A stretch of 64,000 bases of DNA from Climacteris rufus (GCA_013398175.1 VZRZ01004926.1:18036-82035), one strand, 5' to 3'; shown: positions 1 to 13,327, counted from the first letter of the stretch. Translations and numbers: made by a program. The notes: a model not told the origin generated them from the letters alone.

Positions 1-254
1 CCTGAATGAGTTCTCTCTGAAAATATCCAAGTTTAGGAGATTTTGGGGGTTTTTCTTGTTGCTAAAAGTCAGCAAGAGAGTGAAAGGCTTCTCTTAAGGA
101 AATGTGAGCCTGGCCTTAGTGATCCTGGATCCAGGAATAGTTTTTTCTTGGGATGAGCTGTGCTTTGGTGAACTTGGCCACCTTTTGTTTGTGACCATCA
201 GGGTGTGAATGAACACTGCCCAGGGGTTCCAAACACATTTTAGCCTTCTTATGA

Positions 255-362
255 TTGTTACTTTTGTTATTATTTTATTATTATTTTTATTATAACTGCC
301 ATTATAATTATCTATTAGTGTTATTAATAATGATTAATGATTGTTATATATTTAATTAATTT
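255..362. repeat. AT-rich low-complexity stretch
   Basis: Runs of TTA/TTAT and TAATGATTAA-like words give an AT-rich tract of about 100 bp. No unit is repeated cleanly, so this is low complexity and not a microsatellite. Confidence 0.6.
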
Positions 363-1164
363 TAGGGGGGTCTCTCTCAGCAGTGGTTTAAGATGAGCCT
401 CTCTTTTCCCAAGCTCTTGCAACACTCTCCCATTTTTTTGGACATGACAGATGATGGCACAGCACAATCCTTTTTTAATTATATCATTGTGTGTCTTATA
501 GCTCCAGACCTAGACAATAAAAATTTTAGGGGTGCCTATGAAAGCCTTTCATTTTCTAGGCATTGCATGCGAGTCAGATGTGTGTATGCAATTTCTGATT
601 TATTTTCAGGAAGGATGGAAATTCGGTCCCTGTGGTAGCTCCTCTTGAGTAATCAGCCTCATCCTGCATATTTCCTGTGTTTTCTTTTTTAGCAGAGTGC
701 AGGCTCTTTAGAAGAGTTCAATTTACATTTAATTTGTGTGCAGCTCTGTACATATTCCTGGTCAAATTCTGCTTTGAGTTAACTTATAGACAGCTTGGTT
801 GACGTCAGGAGGAGCTGGATTTGTGGAGCAGGGCAGCTCTCCCTGATTTGATGCATTTCTTTGCTCAGGGGGGCAGATCTCTGCTCTCTGCCCTTACAAA
901 GAACAGATGCCCCTCATTTCAGACCCAAATTTATTCCTGTCCCACACAGATCTGTTTAATGTCCTGTTGTTGTTGTTGTACTCTCTGCAAATGCAGTTGT
1001 GGTGGGAGGTCAGGGATCAGAGCACAGGCAGTGCCGCCTGTTTAAATTCTGCAGTCTCATAATATTAACAATTTCTTACTTTGCTCTTTGCATATTCTTC
1101 CTTTTGGGGGGCTTCAGCTGGGGAGAGAGCTTGGTTCAGCTTTGTGTGTTTGGATTTGTCCTGT

Positions 1165-1414
1165 GTTTGGTCAAGGGCAAGGGGGAGTGGATTCCCAGTG
1201 CCAGGTGGGATTTTGGGAAGGAATTCCTGCCTGGGTGGGTGGGGAGGGGCTGGGATGGAATTCCCAGAGAAGCTGGGGCTGCTCCTGGATCCCTGGAATG
1301 TCCAAGGCCAGGTTGGAGCAGCCTGGGATAATGGAAAATGTCCCTGCCCTTGGCAGGGGTGGGATGGGATGGTCCTTACTGTCCCTTCCATCCCAAACCA
1401 TTCCATGATTCTAT
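1165..1414 (+). mobile_element. CR1 LINE 3' fragment
   Basis: Sense-oriented copy running through 'gtccaaggccaggttgg' and 'gggataatgg' to the characteristic CR1 3' end, 'cccaaaccattccatgatt'. It is 5' truncated, like most avian CR1 copies, and carries no coding capacity. Confidence 0.88.
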
Positions 1415-2281
1415 TTGGTGATGTATTTTTGGGTGCTGGGACACACTTTTGTCACTTGGAAAGGAAGGGCTTTTCCAGCATGGACTGTTCCTGGCTGGGG
1501 ACAGATTTCTTGGATGTAAATGAACGTGGAGTGGCACCTTCCAGCTCTGACCCTGCTTGGGTCCCTGAAATCCTCTGATCCTTGGATCCCTCTGTGAAAT
1601 CCCAGCCTGGAGTGAGCTGTGTGTGCCCACAGGGTTTGGGGTGTTTGGGGTGCACTGGGCAGGGCCAGGAACAGTGGGATCCTTTTTGGGGAGCTGCCAT
1701 CCCCACCCCTGCTGTCCCTGGGGCAGTACAAGCTGGGAACAGGTTGATTTTCCTGCTGGGATGCTCTGACCTTGGAATTGCTCTTCACTTGGGAGGGGAA
1801 CACCTTGCACAGCAGAGATGGCTGGGCCAAACATCAGCCTTCAGAAAAACCCCAAAAAAGACCTTGTGAACTCTTAAAAATGATAAAATGCTGCTTTGCA
1901 TCTGCAGAAGAATGGGAGGGGATTGGTGACCCTGTTGCTTTGTGGCCACAAAAAGCTGTGGGAGCTGCTGGGCTCTGTCCTGACTCGACCTTTGCCTGAT
2001 GGATGCTGTGGCCCTTTGGATTCTTGGCATGTGCAGGAGGTGCTGGCAGAGCTGCCTGCCCTTGGTGCCTTCTGTTGTGCCATTTGTGACAGAAATGCTG
2101 CTGGGCTGAGGGTTGGCATCGTGCTGGCTGTGCCCCCAGCGCTGGCACAGAGCTCAGCAGCCACACCAGGCTGCCCTCAGAGCACCTCCCTGCCTTTGGA
2201 GGAGGAAAAGGGGGGAATTCTGGAGGAATTCTGGAGGAAGCAGCAGCAATCCAGTCGTGGAGGGTGTGTTAAATTCGTGCT

Positions 2282-2416
2282 TGAGGTTGGAAAAGCTCTC
2301 CAGGGTTATTGAGCGCAACCATTCCCAGCACTGCCACCCTTGTCCCCAATGCCACATCCACAGGGCTTTGAAATCCCTCCAGGGATGAGGATTCCACCAC
2401 TTCCCTGTGCCCACAG
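2282..2416 (-). mobile_element. CR1 LINE fragment
   Basis: Antisense copy beginning 'gaggttggaaaagctctcc' and passing through 'ccacatccacagggctttg' and 'aaatccctccagggatga'. It belongs to the same subtype as the copies at 25 kb and 35.9 kb. Confidence 0.8.
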
Positions 2417-3267
2417 CTCCCTGTCAGGATGGATGTGGCCAATTCAGCCTGCTCTTGCATCCTTTTTATAGGAGGAAGGTGAAAATTTGGCAAATCTTCT
2501 GCTTTTGGGGAAAGCAGCAGCACCGTGGGGTTGTTGTGGGGTGGCCCCAGGACAGCCCAAGCTGCCTCTTCCACTCCTGTCCCTTGGAAAAGGATCCCAG
2601 GAATGGCTTGGGGGAGTTTCCTTCCCTTCTTTTCATTACCAGAGGTAATTTATAGTTTCCAATACAAAAGCTCCCTGTTGAAGGCTCGTTGAGTTTAATG
2701 AAGTGAGTTTGCTGAGCCTGGAAATGAAATGGAAACCCTCCCAAGTCAGTAACCTGCACGTGAGCAAGGGGATGATTAAAATGCTTCATTCTTAACTGCC
2801 TGCGATTCTGAGCCATTTCCCAGATAGAATTACTGATTAAAGGAAGTTCTAGTGAAAAATTAAGCATTGGGAAGAAAAAAAAAAAGTATTAAAATAAATA
2901 ATCAGAAAGGTTAATGATACCAGTGGAGTAATGTTTCTCCTGAACCACTTTTCCAGACTCACCATAACCCCTCGGTGCTTCCAAGGCAGACCACATGTCT
3001 GAACAGATAATTTTTGCATTTTTTGTGCTGGGATAACTGTAAATACCTGCCTGAATTCACAGGAAGGCGTTTCACAGGCGCTTCTTCCTCTGTGAAATTC
3101 CAGCTTCAGCTCTGGGCTTGCCTCAACAGATTCCTGTCCCCAGAGCTGGAGGGGCAGGTTGGAAATGCAGGCTCTGGGGATTTGCTTTGGGAAGTTAATG
3201 TTGTGATACTCTGACCTCAGTTACACCTGAGAACCTTGAAGAAGTCTGGGGCATTAAGATGCTGATA

Positions 3268-3445
3268 AATCTTGGAATCTCAGAATGGTTTGGGTTGGAA
3301 AGGACATTATCTGTTCCAAGCCCTTACTATGGGCAGGGACATTTTCCACTGTCCCAGGTTTCTCCAAGCCCTGTCCAGCCTGGCCTTGGGCACTTCCAGG
3401 GATCCAGGAGCAGCCACAGCTTCTCTGGGCAGCAAATCTCAGCTG
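3268..3445 (-). mobile_element. CR1 LINE 3' fragment
   Basis: Antisense copy beginning 'cagaatggtttgggttgga' and running through 'gggcagggacattttccac' and 'agccacagcttctctgggc', where similarity stops. Confidence 0.85.
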
Positions 3446-5170
3446 CAGAAAATTCTTCAGAAAAAGAAGCTGCAGAAAATTCTGCAGTGTACAGATCCAT
3501 GTTAGTAAAAGGTGTAGAAATGTGGGGCTAAAGGTAAACTGCAAAAGTGATGGCTGTAAAGCACAAGCCCAGTGCAACACTGCAAGGTAGGCGTAGTCCT
3601 GCCAGAAAATAATGTCTTGTGTGGAGCCATTAACAGCCAACTCAGGAATGTTAATTTCTATATGTTTGTCATGGACAAGGGGTATTATCTGTGATAATTA
3701 TGTGCACATCCAAACATGCCAGCAGAGAGCAGGAATAACATGAGCCCAAATTCAGCCAGGCAGGCTCTGATTGAACTCGGTGAGCAGGACACAGGCAGAT
3801 TTAAACTCTGCAAAATGGGCAGCTGGGCTCAGCTTCAGGGCTCCTCCTGCATCTTCCATAGAAATCCCTGATTCTGAGGCTGTTCAGGCACTGGAAAAGG
3901 CATCAGAGCTGGGGGTGGTTTTGTGAAGAGGCTCTGAATCCTGGCTGAAGCACGAGCAGCTTTGAAGATGTGGTGCCAACACACCCAGGGTCTCTGAGCG
4001 ACTTGAAGAAAGCGAAACCACTTTGAATTTTAGGCTCTTGAAAGGAGTTTTGAGAATCCTTCTGTTTCTCCCAAAGGTTTTGCCTCCCTGGGTTTTTGGG
4101 CTGCCCAGAGGATGAAGCTCAGCAGGGCTTGGATGTGGTTGCAGGAGTAGTTGGTTGTGCTTGTGGAGCAGCTGGAATGAGGGAGGAAGGGGAGCCTGGA
4201 ATTGCTCACATTCAGTGCAGAAATGTGGGCAGCTCGGTTGGATTTCCCATTGGACATCTGGAAAACCCCTTTGGAATGGATTTCTTGTGGGGCTGGCCCA
4301 GCACTGGGGGCTCCAGGGGATGGGAGTTTGGCTCCCAGCCCAGGGTGGTTGATGGATAAATTCTTCATCCAAAAGCACTGGGGAGATTTGCAGCAGCAGG
4401 CTGAGAAAAGAAAAGTGAAAGAAAACCAAAAGTGTAGGAAAAAATTCCTCTCTGTGGGCATCAGGGAATAGAGGGGTTGGGTGGTGGCAAGGACAATCTC
4501 CTGGGCTTTGTGATCCTTGTGGGAAGGAAGACTTTGGTCACAGGTCACCTTGGGAAGAAGGTGTGCACCAACCTCAGCTTTTCCTCCTTTCCTTTCCTTT
4601 TGGTTATCAGAGGGAACTGGATTTTGAGGAAGGATTTTTAATGTTCATCCTCTGTCCCCTGTGAGAGCTCCTGTGCCACCCTCCCCAGGGCTCAGGAGGT
4701 GCCAGAAGCACAGTGGCCAAGGTATTGCAGAGCTTCAGCATCATCACTGTCACTTTGGGGGTTCTCTCTCTTCCAAATATCTCTGGACAGAAGGAATTTT
4801 GCTGCCAGGAGCTCCCTGACAGACCATGGATGTGGCCCTTGGTGGGAAGGGATTTCAACTGATCAGCAAGGGTTTGGGTGGAAATCTGTTGATGGTTAGA
4901 GGTTGCTGCAGTGCAAATGTTCCCCTTGTTGTCTGGAATGACAATTAGTGACTTAATTACCTTGCTCACCAGGCTCATTAAACTCTGATGAAGTTGTTAT
5001 CTGTGTCCTCACAGCTCCAGGTAAACTGAGCTCCCAGGGGCTGCTCTGGGGAGCGGAGAGGGTTTGCCACATCCTCCGGTAACTGTGGGACACAATTATT
5101 AATTAGCCCTTAATTAGCTGTATAGTCAGGGCATTACCATTACCATTGAGTGCTGTGACATTGTTCCACT

Positions 5171-5620
5171 TGTTCCTCTTCCACCCTGGAGTCCTGGAGC
5201 GATGGGGCTGTGGGGTTTGGCTGAGGGCAGGGCAGTGGGACAGCCCAAACTCTTCCCATGGGATGGGCCAAATCCTGGTTCCTGCAGCCCTCTGGAGCTG
5301 GCAGGAGGTGCTGAGACCATTGGAATATCAGCAGAGACAGAGCTGGCCTTGGGACATTGTTCCTCTTCCACCCTGGAGTCCTGGAGCGATGGGGCTGTGG
5401 GGTTTGGCTGAGGGCAGGGCAGTGGGACAGCCCAAACTCTTCCCATGGGATGGGCCAAATCCTGGTTCCTGCAGCCCTCTGGAGCAGGCAGGAGGTGCTG
5501 AGGCCATGCTCTTCCCATGGGATGGGCCAAATCCTGGTTCCTGCAGCCCTCTGGAGCAGGCAGGAGGAGCTGAGACCATTGGAATATCAGCAGACACAGA
5601 GTTGGCCTCAGGACATGGTG
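5171..5620. repeat. Tandem duplication, 188-bp unit with nested 72-bp copy
   Basis: The segment beginning 'gttcctcttccaccctgga' at about 5171 recurs at about 5359, a period near 188 bp. The distal part ('cttcccatgggatgggcc' through 'gagcaggcaggagg') is copied once more at about 5509. The copies differ at only a few positions. This gives about 2.6 copies, too few to call a satellite. The long open frames here are a by-product. Confidence 0.9.
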
Positions 5621-6425
5621 TGAGGGAGAGGCCACCAGAGAAAATGCATCCAAGGGATGAGACCCAACAGGAGCTTCCTCAAATTTTCTTAAATCTTCAA
5701 TAACTTTAAGAGCTGTGGGAGCTCCAGTGGCTTGGGCAGACCTTCCCTGGGTGTTCTGAGGGGTGCAGGTTGGGTGCTTGCATTGGAGACACCCCGACCT
5801 TGGCACACGAGATGTCGGGGCGGCAGAAGCAGGCCTGGATTTTCTTGTTGTTTTAGAGATTATGTTAAGCGCTGCTTAAATGAAAAGGCTTTATTTTCTT
5901 ACACCCACGAGCGTGTTTACTTCCTTGTACCTTCTGGAGTTGAAAGGGCTCTTTCACTGGAAAAAAAATCCCTCTTCAGATGGGCACTTTTGTTGTGGTT
6001 CTGCGTGGTGAGGGAGAGCTCCTTCCACTCCAGGGTTTCCAGGAGGAGCTCCATGGATCCTGCTGGCCCTGGGCTCCTTTCTGTCCCTGGGCCAGCAACC
6101 TCTGAGGAGGAGTGGGCAGAGGGATGAGGGCTCCTGCTGGAATTTGGCCAGGATTTCAAGGAAAACATGAGGGCACCGAGCGTGTGTCGGTGCTTGTTTG
6201 TGCTGCTGCTGCTCCCGTTTTATCCGCTCACATCCCTGGCTTGGGATGAGCTGTGGTGCAACACAGCTTCCAGATGGGATTCCAGGAGGGATGTGTGACA
6301 TGGGAACAGCATTTTTCTCTTCTCTGTCAAACCCATCCTCTTGGGAATCCACACTGCCTTCGACCAGGTGAAAGTGCCTTGTCACAACCTGGCTGTCACC
6401 CCTGGGATGTCACCAGCAGCCACTG

Positions 6426-6874
6426 CACCTATCACACTGCTCCTGTCTGTTTTTATCCATGCCTTCTTTGCTGAGGGAACACAGGGATGCACCTATCACA
6501 CTGCTCCTGTCCAGATCTGCATTGTGTTTTTATCCATCCCTTCTTTGCTGAGGGAACACAGGGATGCCCCATCACACTGCTCCTGTCCAGGTCTGCATTG
6601 TGTTTTTATCCATCCCTTCTTTCCTGAGGCAACACAGGGATGCACCTATCACACTGCTCCTGTCTTTTTATCCATCCCTTCTTTGCTGAGGGAACACAGA
6701 GATGCACTGTATTTTTATCCATCCCTTCTTTCCTGAGGGAACACAGGGATGCCCCATCACACTGCTCCTGTATGGGTCTGCCTTGTGTTTTTATCCATCC
6801 CTTCTTTCCTGAGGGAACATAGGGATGCCTTGTGTTTTTATCCATCCCTTTTTTCCTGAAGAAACACAGGGATG
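6426..6874. repeat. Minisatellite, seven variable units of 47-77 bp
   Basis: Seven units each end in a close relative of 'gagggaacacagggatg' and contain 'tttttatccatcccttctt'. Units starting 'cacctatcacactgctcctg' are full length. The units near 6706 and 6829 lack that first part and are about 47 bp. The mix of long and short units suggests unequal exchange with internal deletions. Confidence 0.9.
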
Positions 6875-6989
6875 CCCTTGACCACAGGGTTAGAGCTGGG
6901 ATGTGCTTGGCTCCTCCTGCCACGTCAGCCGGGTGGTTTGTTGGAGTTCCTCAGGCCTCCCTCCTCTCCTGGAGGATCTCCTGTGTCTT

Positions 6990-7162
6990 CACAGGCCTTG
7001 GAATGTGCTGCCCAGGGAAGTGGTGGGGTCCTCATCCTTGGAAGTGTTCCAGAGGTGTGTGGCTGTGGCACCTGGGGACATGGGGCAGTGGTGAGCACAG
7101 TTAATGCTTGGGCTTGGTGGCCTTGGAGGGCTTTTCCAGCCTCAGTGATCCTGTGATTCTCC
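6990..7162 (+). mobile_element. CR1 LINE 3' fragment
   Basis: Sense copy from 'ggaatgtgctgcccaggga' through 'gttccagaggtgtgtggctg' to 'ttccagcctcagtgatcctg' and 'tgattct'. Confidence 0.82.
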
Positions 7163-8659
7163 AGCTCATCATCTTGCCAAGTGCTTTGGTTCATTTCTAT
7201 CCAGTTGATTTTTGGCTAATGGGCAAGTTGTGACTTGAGTAAGAAGGGTATAACCCCTCAGAAGTGCAAGCCCCATTCCCTTGAATGTTTGTTTTATGTT
7301 GTTGCACAGAAGTTAAAATAAACCCCAGTGACTTTGGAGGGTTGGCAGTGAAGGATCTGTGTTTGTAAGTTTTGTTCCTGGAATTTTTTCATCCTGAAAT
7401 GCAAGAAAAAAATCAAAGGCATACAACATTTATCTGTGCTTGTGTTGCAAATAAACTCTGTAAGAAAACAAGGGAGAAAGCAGGTTGGTGTTGATGTTAT
7501 TGTGGAGACAGTTTTGTCATTGTGTGTGTGGGTGTGTCTGTTTTTATTATGAACAAGTTTCCTATTTTAAGGATTATGTCAGCAATTAAAGGGAAATGGC
7601 ATTGTCTGAGACTGAGAAAGGCCAAGGGCCCAAACCTGGCTGACATCCTGCCCAGGCCGGATGCTCAGGAGTGCTCGGGGAGGATTGCCATGGAAAAAGC
7701 AAGTGTAGGATGGGAGTTGGGCCCTGTGCCCAACAACCCTGTCAAATCAGGCAGGGAATTTGAGCTCCAGTGCTGCAGTGAACCCGTTGTGTCCTTGTGC
7801 TGCTGATTTTGGGGATGTGCAGAAGGATGTGAACCCCGGCCCGTGGTTGGGAGAGTGGAAGCTCAGGGACACACAGTGGGGTTGGGGCTGGAAGGGACCC
7901 AGGGATGGCCCTGATCTCCCAGTTCCAAGGCTAAAATCAGACCCTGAGCTATTGCTGAGCAGGGGAAGAGCACTGTTTGGTGGGTTTGATAATGCTGCAC
8001 AAAGAATGCAAACAGGGAGGGTTTTTCTAAAACCTTATTTCTGTGTTTTCCCCTTTGGCCCAGCTCCAGGCGCAGCTTTTGAGGCTTGGTGATGCTGCTT
8101 CTCCTGGACTTGTGACTGGAGGTTTTATGCTGCTGCAGAGGATGAAAAGCTTCATTGCAAATGAGCCAGCAAACACATTTCCTTTTAAATATTAAAAATA
8201 GATGGGATATGGCTCCAGCGGACAGAAACGCTTTCCCCCCAGTTTTCTTTACGTTGCCATCTCCCTTTCCCTTTACACTGCAGGAATCCCTTTCCCAGGG
8301 TGCAGGAGCATTTGGCAGCCCAGCTTCTCTTGATTCCTGATTTGTTTTTACCTGCAGGAGCCCCTGGCCCAGCCTGGCAGAGCTGCCTGGTGCCAGCCGT
8401 GCCCGCAGTCACTGTGTCACTGGGTCAGTGGCACATCCATATCCTCTCCTGGCACCGGCGCCAGGCTGCAGGGTTTGAAGATTGTTTTGGACGAGCTGCC
8501 TGGCACCATGCCATGCTTTTTCCAGGCTCAGCATCAGGGAGCTTGCTCAGAGCAGCGAGAGCTTCCTGCAGCGTGTGCAGGAGGAGCGGGCGGGTCCTGG
8601 TGGCACTGGTGGCACTGGTGGCACAGGGATGTGTCCCTGGTTCTCCTGTGCTCCCCAGG

Positions 8660-8965
8660 GCCAGCACGGGGGCAGCTCCACCTCTGCTCCCTGTGCTGGG
8701 GACAGGACCCAGGAAAAGGCTGGAGCTGTGCCAGGGCAGGATTAGGTTGGATATCAGGGAAAGGTGCTTCCCCCCGAGGATGGTGGGCACTGCCCAGGCT
8801 CCCCAGGGAATGGGCACATTCCCAAGGCTGCCAGAGCTCCAGGAGGATTTGGACAACGCTCCCAGGGATGCCCAGGGTGGGGTTGTTGGGGTGCCTGTGC
8901 AGGGCCTGGGGTTGGATCAGTGATCCTGTGGTCCCTTGCAGCTCAGATATTCCATGATCCCACCT
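8660..8965 (+). mobile_element. CR1 LINE 3' fragment
   Basis: Sense copy containing 'gctggggacaggacccagg', 'ggttggatatcagggaaagg' and 'acgctcccagggatgccc', ending near 'attccatgatccc'. Just upstream (8598-8624) is a small 9-bp repeat, tggtggcac x3. Confidence 0.82.
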
Positions 8966-9139
8966 GCACACGCAGCAGGGGATGCAGTGCGGGAATCTGC
9001 GGGGTGACAGGGAGGGCAGAGCCCAAGGCTGCTGGGCTCTGAACATCCAAAGAGGTCAAAGCAGCGTGCTGGAAGAATGGACTAGACATTAATGCTCCTG
9101 CCACTGAATGCAGCTCAGAGTACCTGGGGAGAAAATTCC

Positions 9140-9380
9140 AGCCGAGCGCTTCCAGAGCGCTGCCGCCTTTGTTCGGCTCCGTCTGTGCCCTCCCTCGGTT
9201 TTTAGGGATTTCGAGATGTCTGCCTGGGAAATGCTGGGCCCTCGAGGGTACAGCACAAATGGAGGGTTTCCACGTGAGCTGCACATCTCTCTCCTCCTCG
9301 CTCTGAGATTGCTGGCAGTGCACTTTCTTACGGCTTTTAAGCCTTCGGGATAAAACGGGAAACAATCGGAGGTCAAGGGA
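9140..9380. promoter_or_regulatory. CpG-dense segment, function unknown
   Basis: By eye there are about 15 CpG dinucleotides in 240 bp ('gccgagcgcttccagagcgc', 'tgttcggctccgtctg', 'gggatttcgagatg', 'ccctcgagggt', 'ccttcgggataaaacggga'), far above the surrounding intron. The GC fraction is only moderate. It could be a small CpG island, an alternative promoter or a conserved enhancer. No exon or TATA box is evident, and the regulatory label is an inference. Confidence 0.3.
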
Positions 9381-12300
9381 AAAAAGGAAGAGTTTTGCTG
9401 AAGAAGTAAAGAATGAGGGATGTAGGTCACCCTGCACAGGACTTTAAAGGCTCTTTCCTACAGCTGACTTGGACTTGGAGACTTTTTGAAGTGCACATCT
9501 GGTGAGCAGATTGAAGGTACAAACCCCACAGTGTTTGCCTCCGCTCGCTTTCCGAGCATCTGACCCGGAGACCTCCCTTTTGCTGGGCTCCTCTCCCTTG
9601 CACGCTGCACAAGTGGCTGTGCAGGCTCCAGAAAAGCAGGAGGCAGATTAAGACTTCCTATTTCCAGGCTCCCAACCACCTGCTGCTCGGATTTTGCACA
9701 TCCAGCCCCGGATGAGGGACTGGGGAGCATCCTCAGGGATGTGGGGTGGTGCAGAGTTACCCCCCTGTGACCCAGCCCCGTGGGAGGAGGGCTGTGGGAT
9801 AAAGGCACAGGGATTTGGTGACATTTTTGGGAGGAGAGGAGTTCCAGGACATTGTGTGCACGGGTTATGCCCAGTTCTCCCCTGGCTCTGGTGTTTGATC
9901 TCGCTGGAGCTGCTCCAGGCTCACGTCAGAGGCAGCCCCAGCGCTCCTGTGCTCTGACAGAAATCTGGAAGAGCTCTGCTGAAGGAGCAGAGCAGCAGAG
10001 AAATATTTATAGACAGGAAGGGAATCTGCTCTCCCCCCACCCTTTGGCAGGATAACTCTCAGTTTCCTTAAGATACAGGCTTGGCAGCGGTGGGACCTAA
10101 TGCATCCCATCCACTTCTCCTCGGCGTCCTTCAGATGGAAAATGTCATGGGTTTGTCATGTAATTTAATTTCTTCCATTCTGATGTATGTTAGGAATGAA
10201 GTCAGCTGAGGGGATCACAAAAGGAGCATTGATGCTGCGGTCCCTGCACATATTTCCACGGGAGGAGTGAAATGCCAGGGAGTTGGCAGCTCAGGCCCCT
10301 CCTCTGGCCACATCTGCCTGTCCCCAGCTCCTGGGATGACCTGGAGACACCCCATGGACACCCCAAGGATTGGGAGATGCTGCTGGTTGTTCAACCCCTG
10401 TGCAGGGAGAGCTGCAGAAGCCCCTCTTTGAGCCAGCAGCCCGAATCATCCTAAGGAAATGTCAGGAAGGATCAATAAAAGCACCTTGCTGGTTTATTGG
10501 GTTTTGGAAACGGTCGGGTTCCTCCTGTAAATTGGGGCTGTGTGTTCATGTTTTATTCTGCCTTTGCACAAAGGCAGGACAGGCTACGACTTGAGGGTTG
10601 CTCTGTCACCGCTTGAAACGTCGTTTCCTCACTTTTAATAGGAATGTTATTCACCTCGGAGCAGTGGCAATAATCACTGCTGTCAGAAGAGGTGAGAACT
10701 GAAGTGGCTTTATGGGAAGAGTTAGGGCAGTGAAAATGCTGGTTTATGTGTGACAAGGATCTGGCTTGCACAGGGAGATGCTGTTGCATCCTCCATGCCT
10801 GGGAATTCTTGGCTGGATGGAGCCCGAGGAGCTGGGTGTGGTGTGCTCCATCAGCTGAGATCTGTGTGGTGCCAGAGGGAATTTTATCTCTGTGCTTCCA
10901 GAACGGGGAAGGAGGCTCAGTCCCAGCTCCTCCTCCAGTTTATCTGCACCCAGTGAGCCCATGGAGTGCCAGCCCTGCTCCATGGGATGCCAGGAAGGTT
11001 TCCCAGCCCTTGATGCTTTGGAGAAGGGATTTGAGGCACAAACACCCCGGGAGGAAGGAACAGAGGAGCAGAACGGGGGACAAGTTGTGATTTGGGGATG
11101 TGGCTTGGGAAGAGCCCCATCCTGCACCCTTCCATGAAGGACAATATCTGCCTGGCATTGCAAACCAGCCCTTGGTGTTCCCTGTGGGCTTCCCAATGCC
11201 CTGGAGCTAATCCCAAGCAGGGGGGTTGAGGGGATGAGTGTGGGCTGGTGACACAGCAGGAACGAGCTGTGTGTCAGGGAGGGATCAATGGGAAACTCAG
11301 AGCAAGTGATTTGCTTTGCTGACTCACAGGAGACAGAAAAAACGTTGTGGAAACTCGGGATGCTGAGGAATGGGACAGCCTTGGCCTGGGATGAGCCAGG
11401 GATATCTGCCTGTTTGTTTGTGTTTGTGGTGCTTGGCTTAAAGTTGTGTTTTTATATAAATAATGGGCTGCACATGAAGGCAGAACCCACTTAATCCCCA
11501 CAGGCTCCGCTGTGCCCACTTGCCACTCACTTGGATTGTTTTCTGGAGTCCCTGCCAAGTGGAATTGGGGCTGGGATGGGGGAATTTGAAGATGGGAGTG
11601 GGCTGTGGAGGTGCAGATAGATCTCCCATTGGATTTGCTGAGGCAAAATCTGGCTTCCCCTTCTGGGCTGGATCCACATTTGAGGGGAATTTATGCAGCT
11701 GCATCCCAGACCTGTTAAGTTTGGGAATGCTGGTCACCCTCTGGATATTTAATTGGTGTAGCACTGTAGCAGTTAATTGAGGGCTGGTTCAGTCACTCCA
11801 GCTCCTGCATTGATCCATCCCGTTGTTATTCCTGGTGTTGGGAACCACCTGGCTGTGACTGGGGACAAAGTGAGCAGGAGAAGCTCCAGTTCCCAAGGAG
11901 GGGGACCCAGAGGGATGGAATGGTACTCAAAGTAGGAAAAGGGTGGTGGGAAAGGCTCTGCTGTAGGAGAACACCCAGCTGGGGGAGTGTTGCAAGAGCA
12001 GCCTCGTGGAGAGGGAAAGTGGTTCCAGCTCCGGGCTCTGGCCAAGGAGTGTGGTCAGTGCTGGACACAGGGGCTGCAGCTCCCCCAGAAAAGTGCAGCC
12101 CTTCCCTCAGAGTCACCTCCTCGTGCTGGGAGGCTCCTCAGGTGTGTGTCCCTGCTTGGTTGTTGTTTCTCCTGCTTGGGGTTCAGTTACAGAGGGATTT
12201 TTGTGCCTGGGAAAGGGAAAGGCCGGGAGTGTTGGTGCAGGGCTAACCAGTCTCCCCAGTCCCTCCCCCATCCCTGCTTTTCCCTGCACAGCTCTTCTTG

Positions 12301-13327
12301 GGAAGAGATTTTCATCTGTGCCAGAACGTGCAGGGATTTTGTGCTTGGGATGCATCTCCCCCCTCCTGGGATTAATTTCAGGCTTGTTTTATTAGTGACC
12401 TAATCCATATCTGCATCCATTTCCCTGGCTGGTGGATGCCCTGGCCAGGCCTCCCACCTCGGCCAGAATTTCTCCTCCCTGCAGCTCTGCTTTGGGAGTC
12501 AGGTATGACTGTCTGTGATATCCACACCTTCTCCTGCTCCCTGTCTGGCAGCCACCATGCAGAATTCAGGGAATGGTGTAGGAACAGGGATGAGAAGGCT
12601 CTTACCTGCTGCCCACAGTGCCCATGACCAGAAATAAGAAAATCCCTGAGATACAAGGATCTGTTTTCCATTGGGATGTCCCACTTGAGGGGGACATCTC
12701 TTTTGAGGATCCCACAGATTTTGAGCAGTGTTTGAGCCTGTGTGTTTGTCACTGAGGGAAAACTTGCACAATCCCTCCCAGGATGGGAAAACCCATGGAG
12801 TTTACTTGACAGAGTCTCAGTGGAGGAGGTTTATATATGAAATACCTTTTAATTAAAGGTGAGGAAACCAAGATGTGGCGAGATTAAGGACCAGTTTTCT
12901 GCAGAGGCTCAGTGGCTAGTCAGGACTAGACTTTCAAACGAGCTCAGCTCCTCTTGAAGCAGTGACTGAACAACCGGATTTTCCAAGCATCCCATCACGT
13001 TAAAAGCTGAGCCCTTCCAGCCAGGCTCTAATTGCCCACCCCAGGCCAAGGGAGGGTGTTCCTCTCCCTCTGGAGCTGCTCATGGAGTTGTTTACATCTG
13101 AACTGGCTCCTCTGAGCACGGGGAGAAACGTGGGCTTGGGGCTGGGCGAGGTGTGACCGTGGAGTTCTGCCTGGGGGTGCTGGATGTGCTCGTCCCTCTG
13201 TGTTGGCCACAAAGGTCTGGGAGCTCAGAGGGCCCTGGGTGTGTGGAGAGTTGTCCCAGGCCAGCAGAAGAGCCCAAATCCATAGGGGAAGGGAATCCCC
13301 ATCCTTTATGTTGTGCTGGATCAGTGT

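Noticed and set aside
7860..7945. 'ggggttggggctggaaggga' as a further CR1 end
   Set aside because: Only a short resemblance to the antisense CR1 start; the rest does not follow the element.
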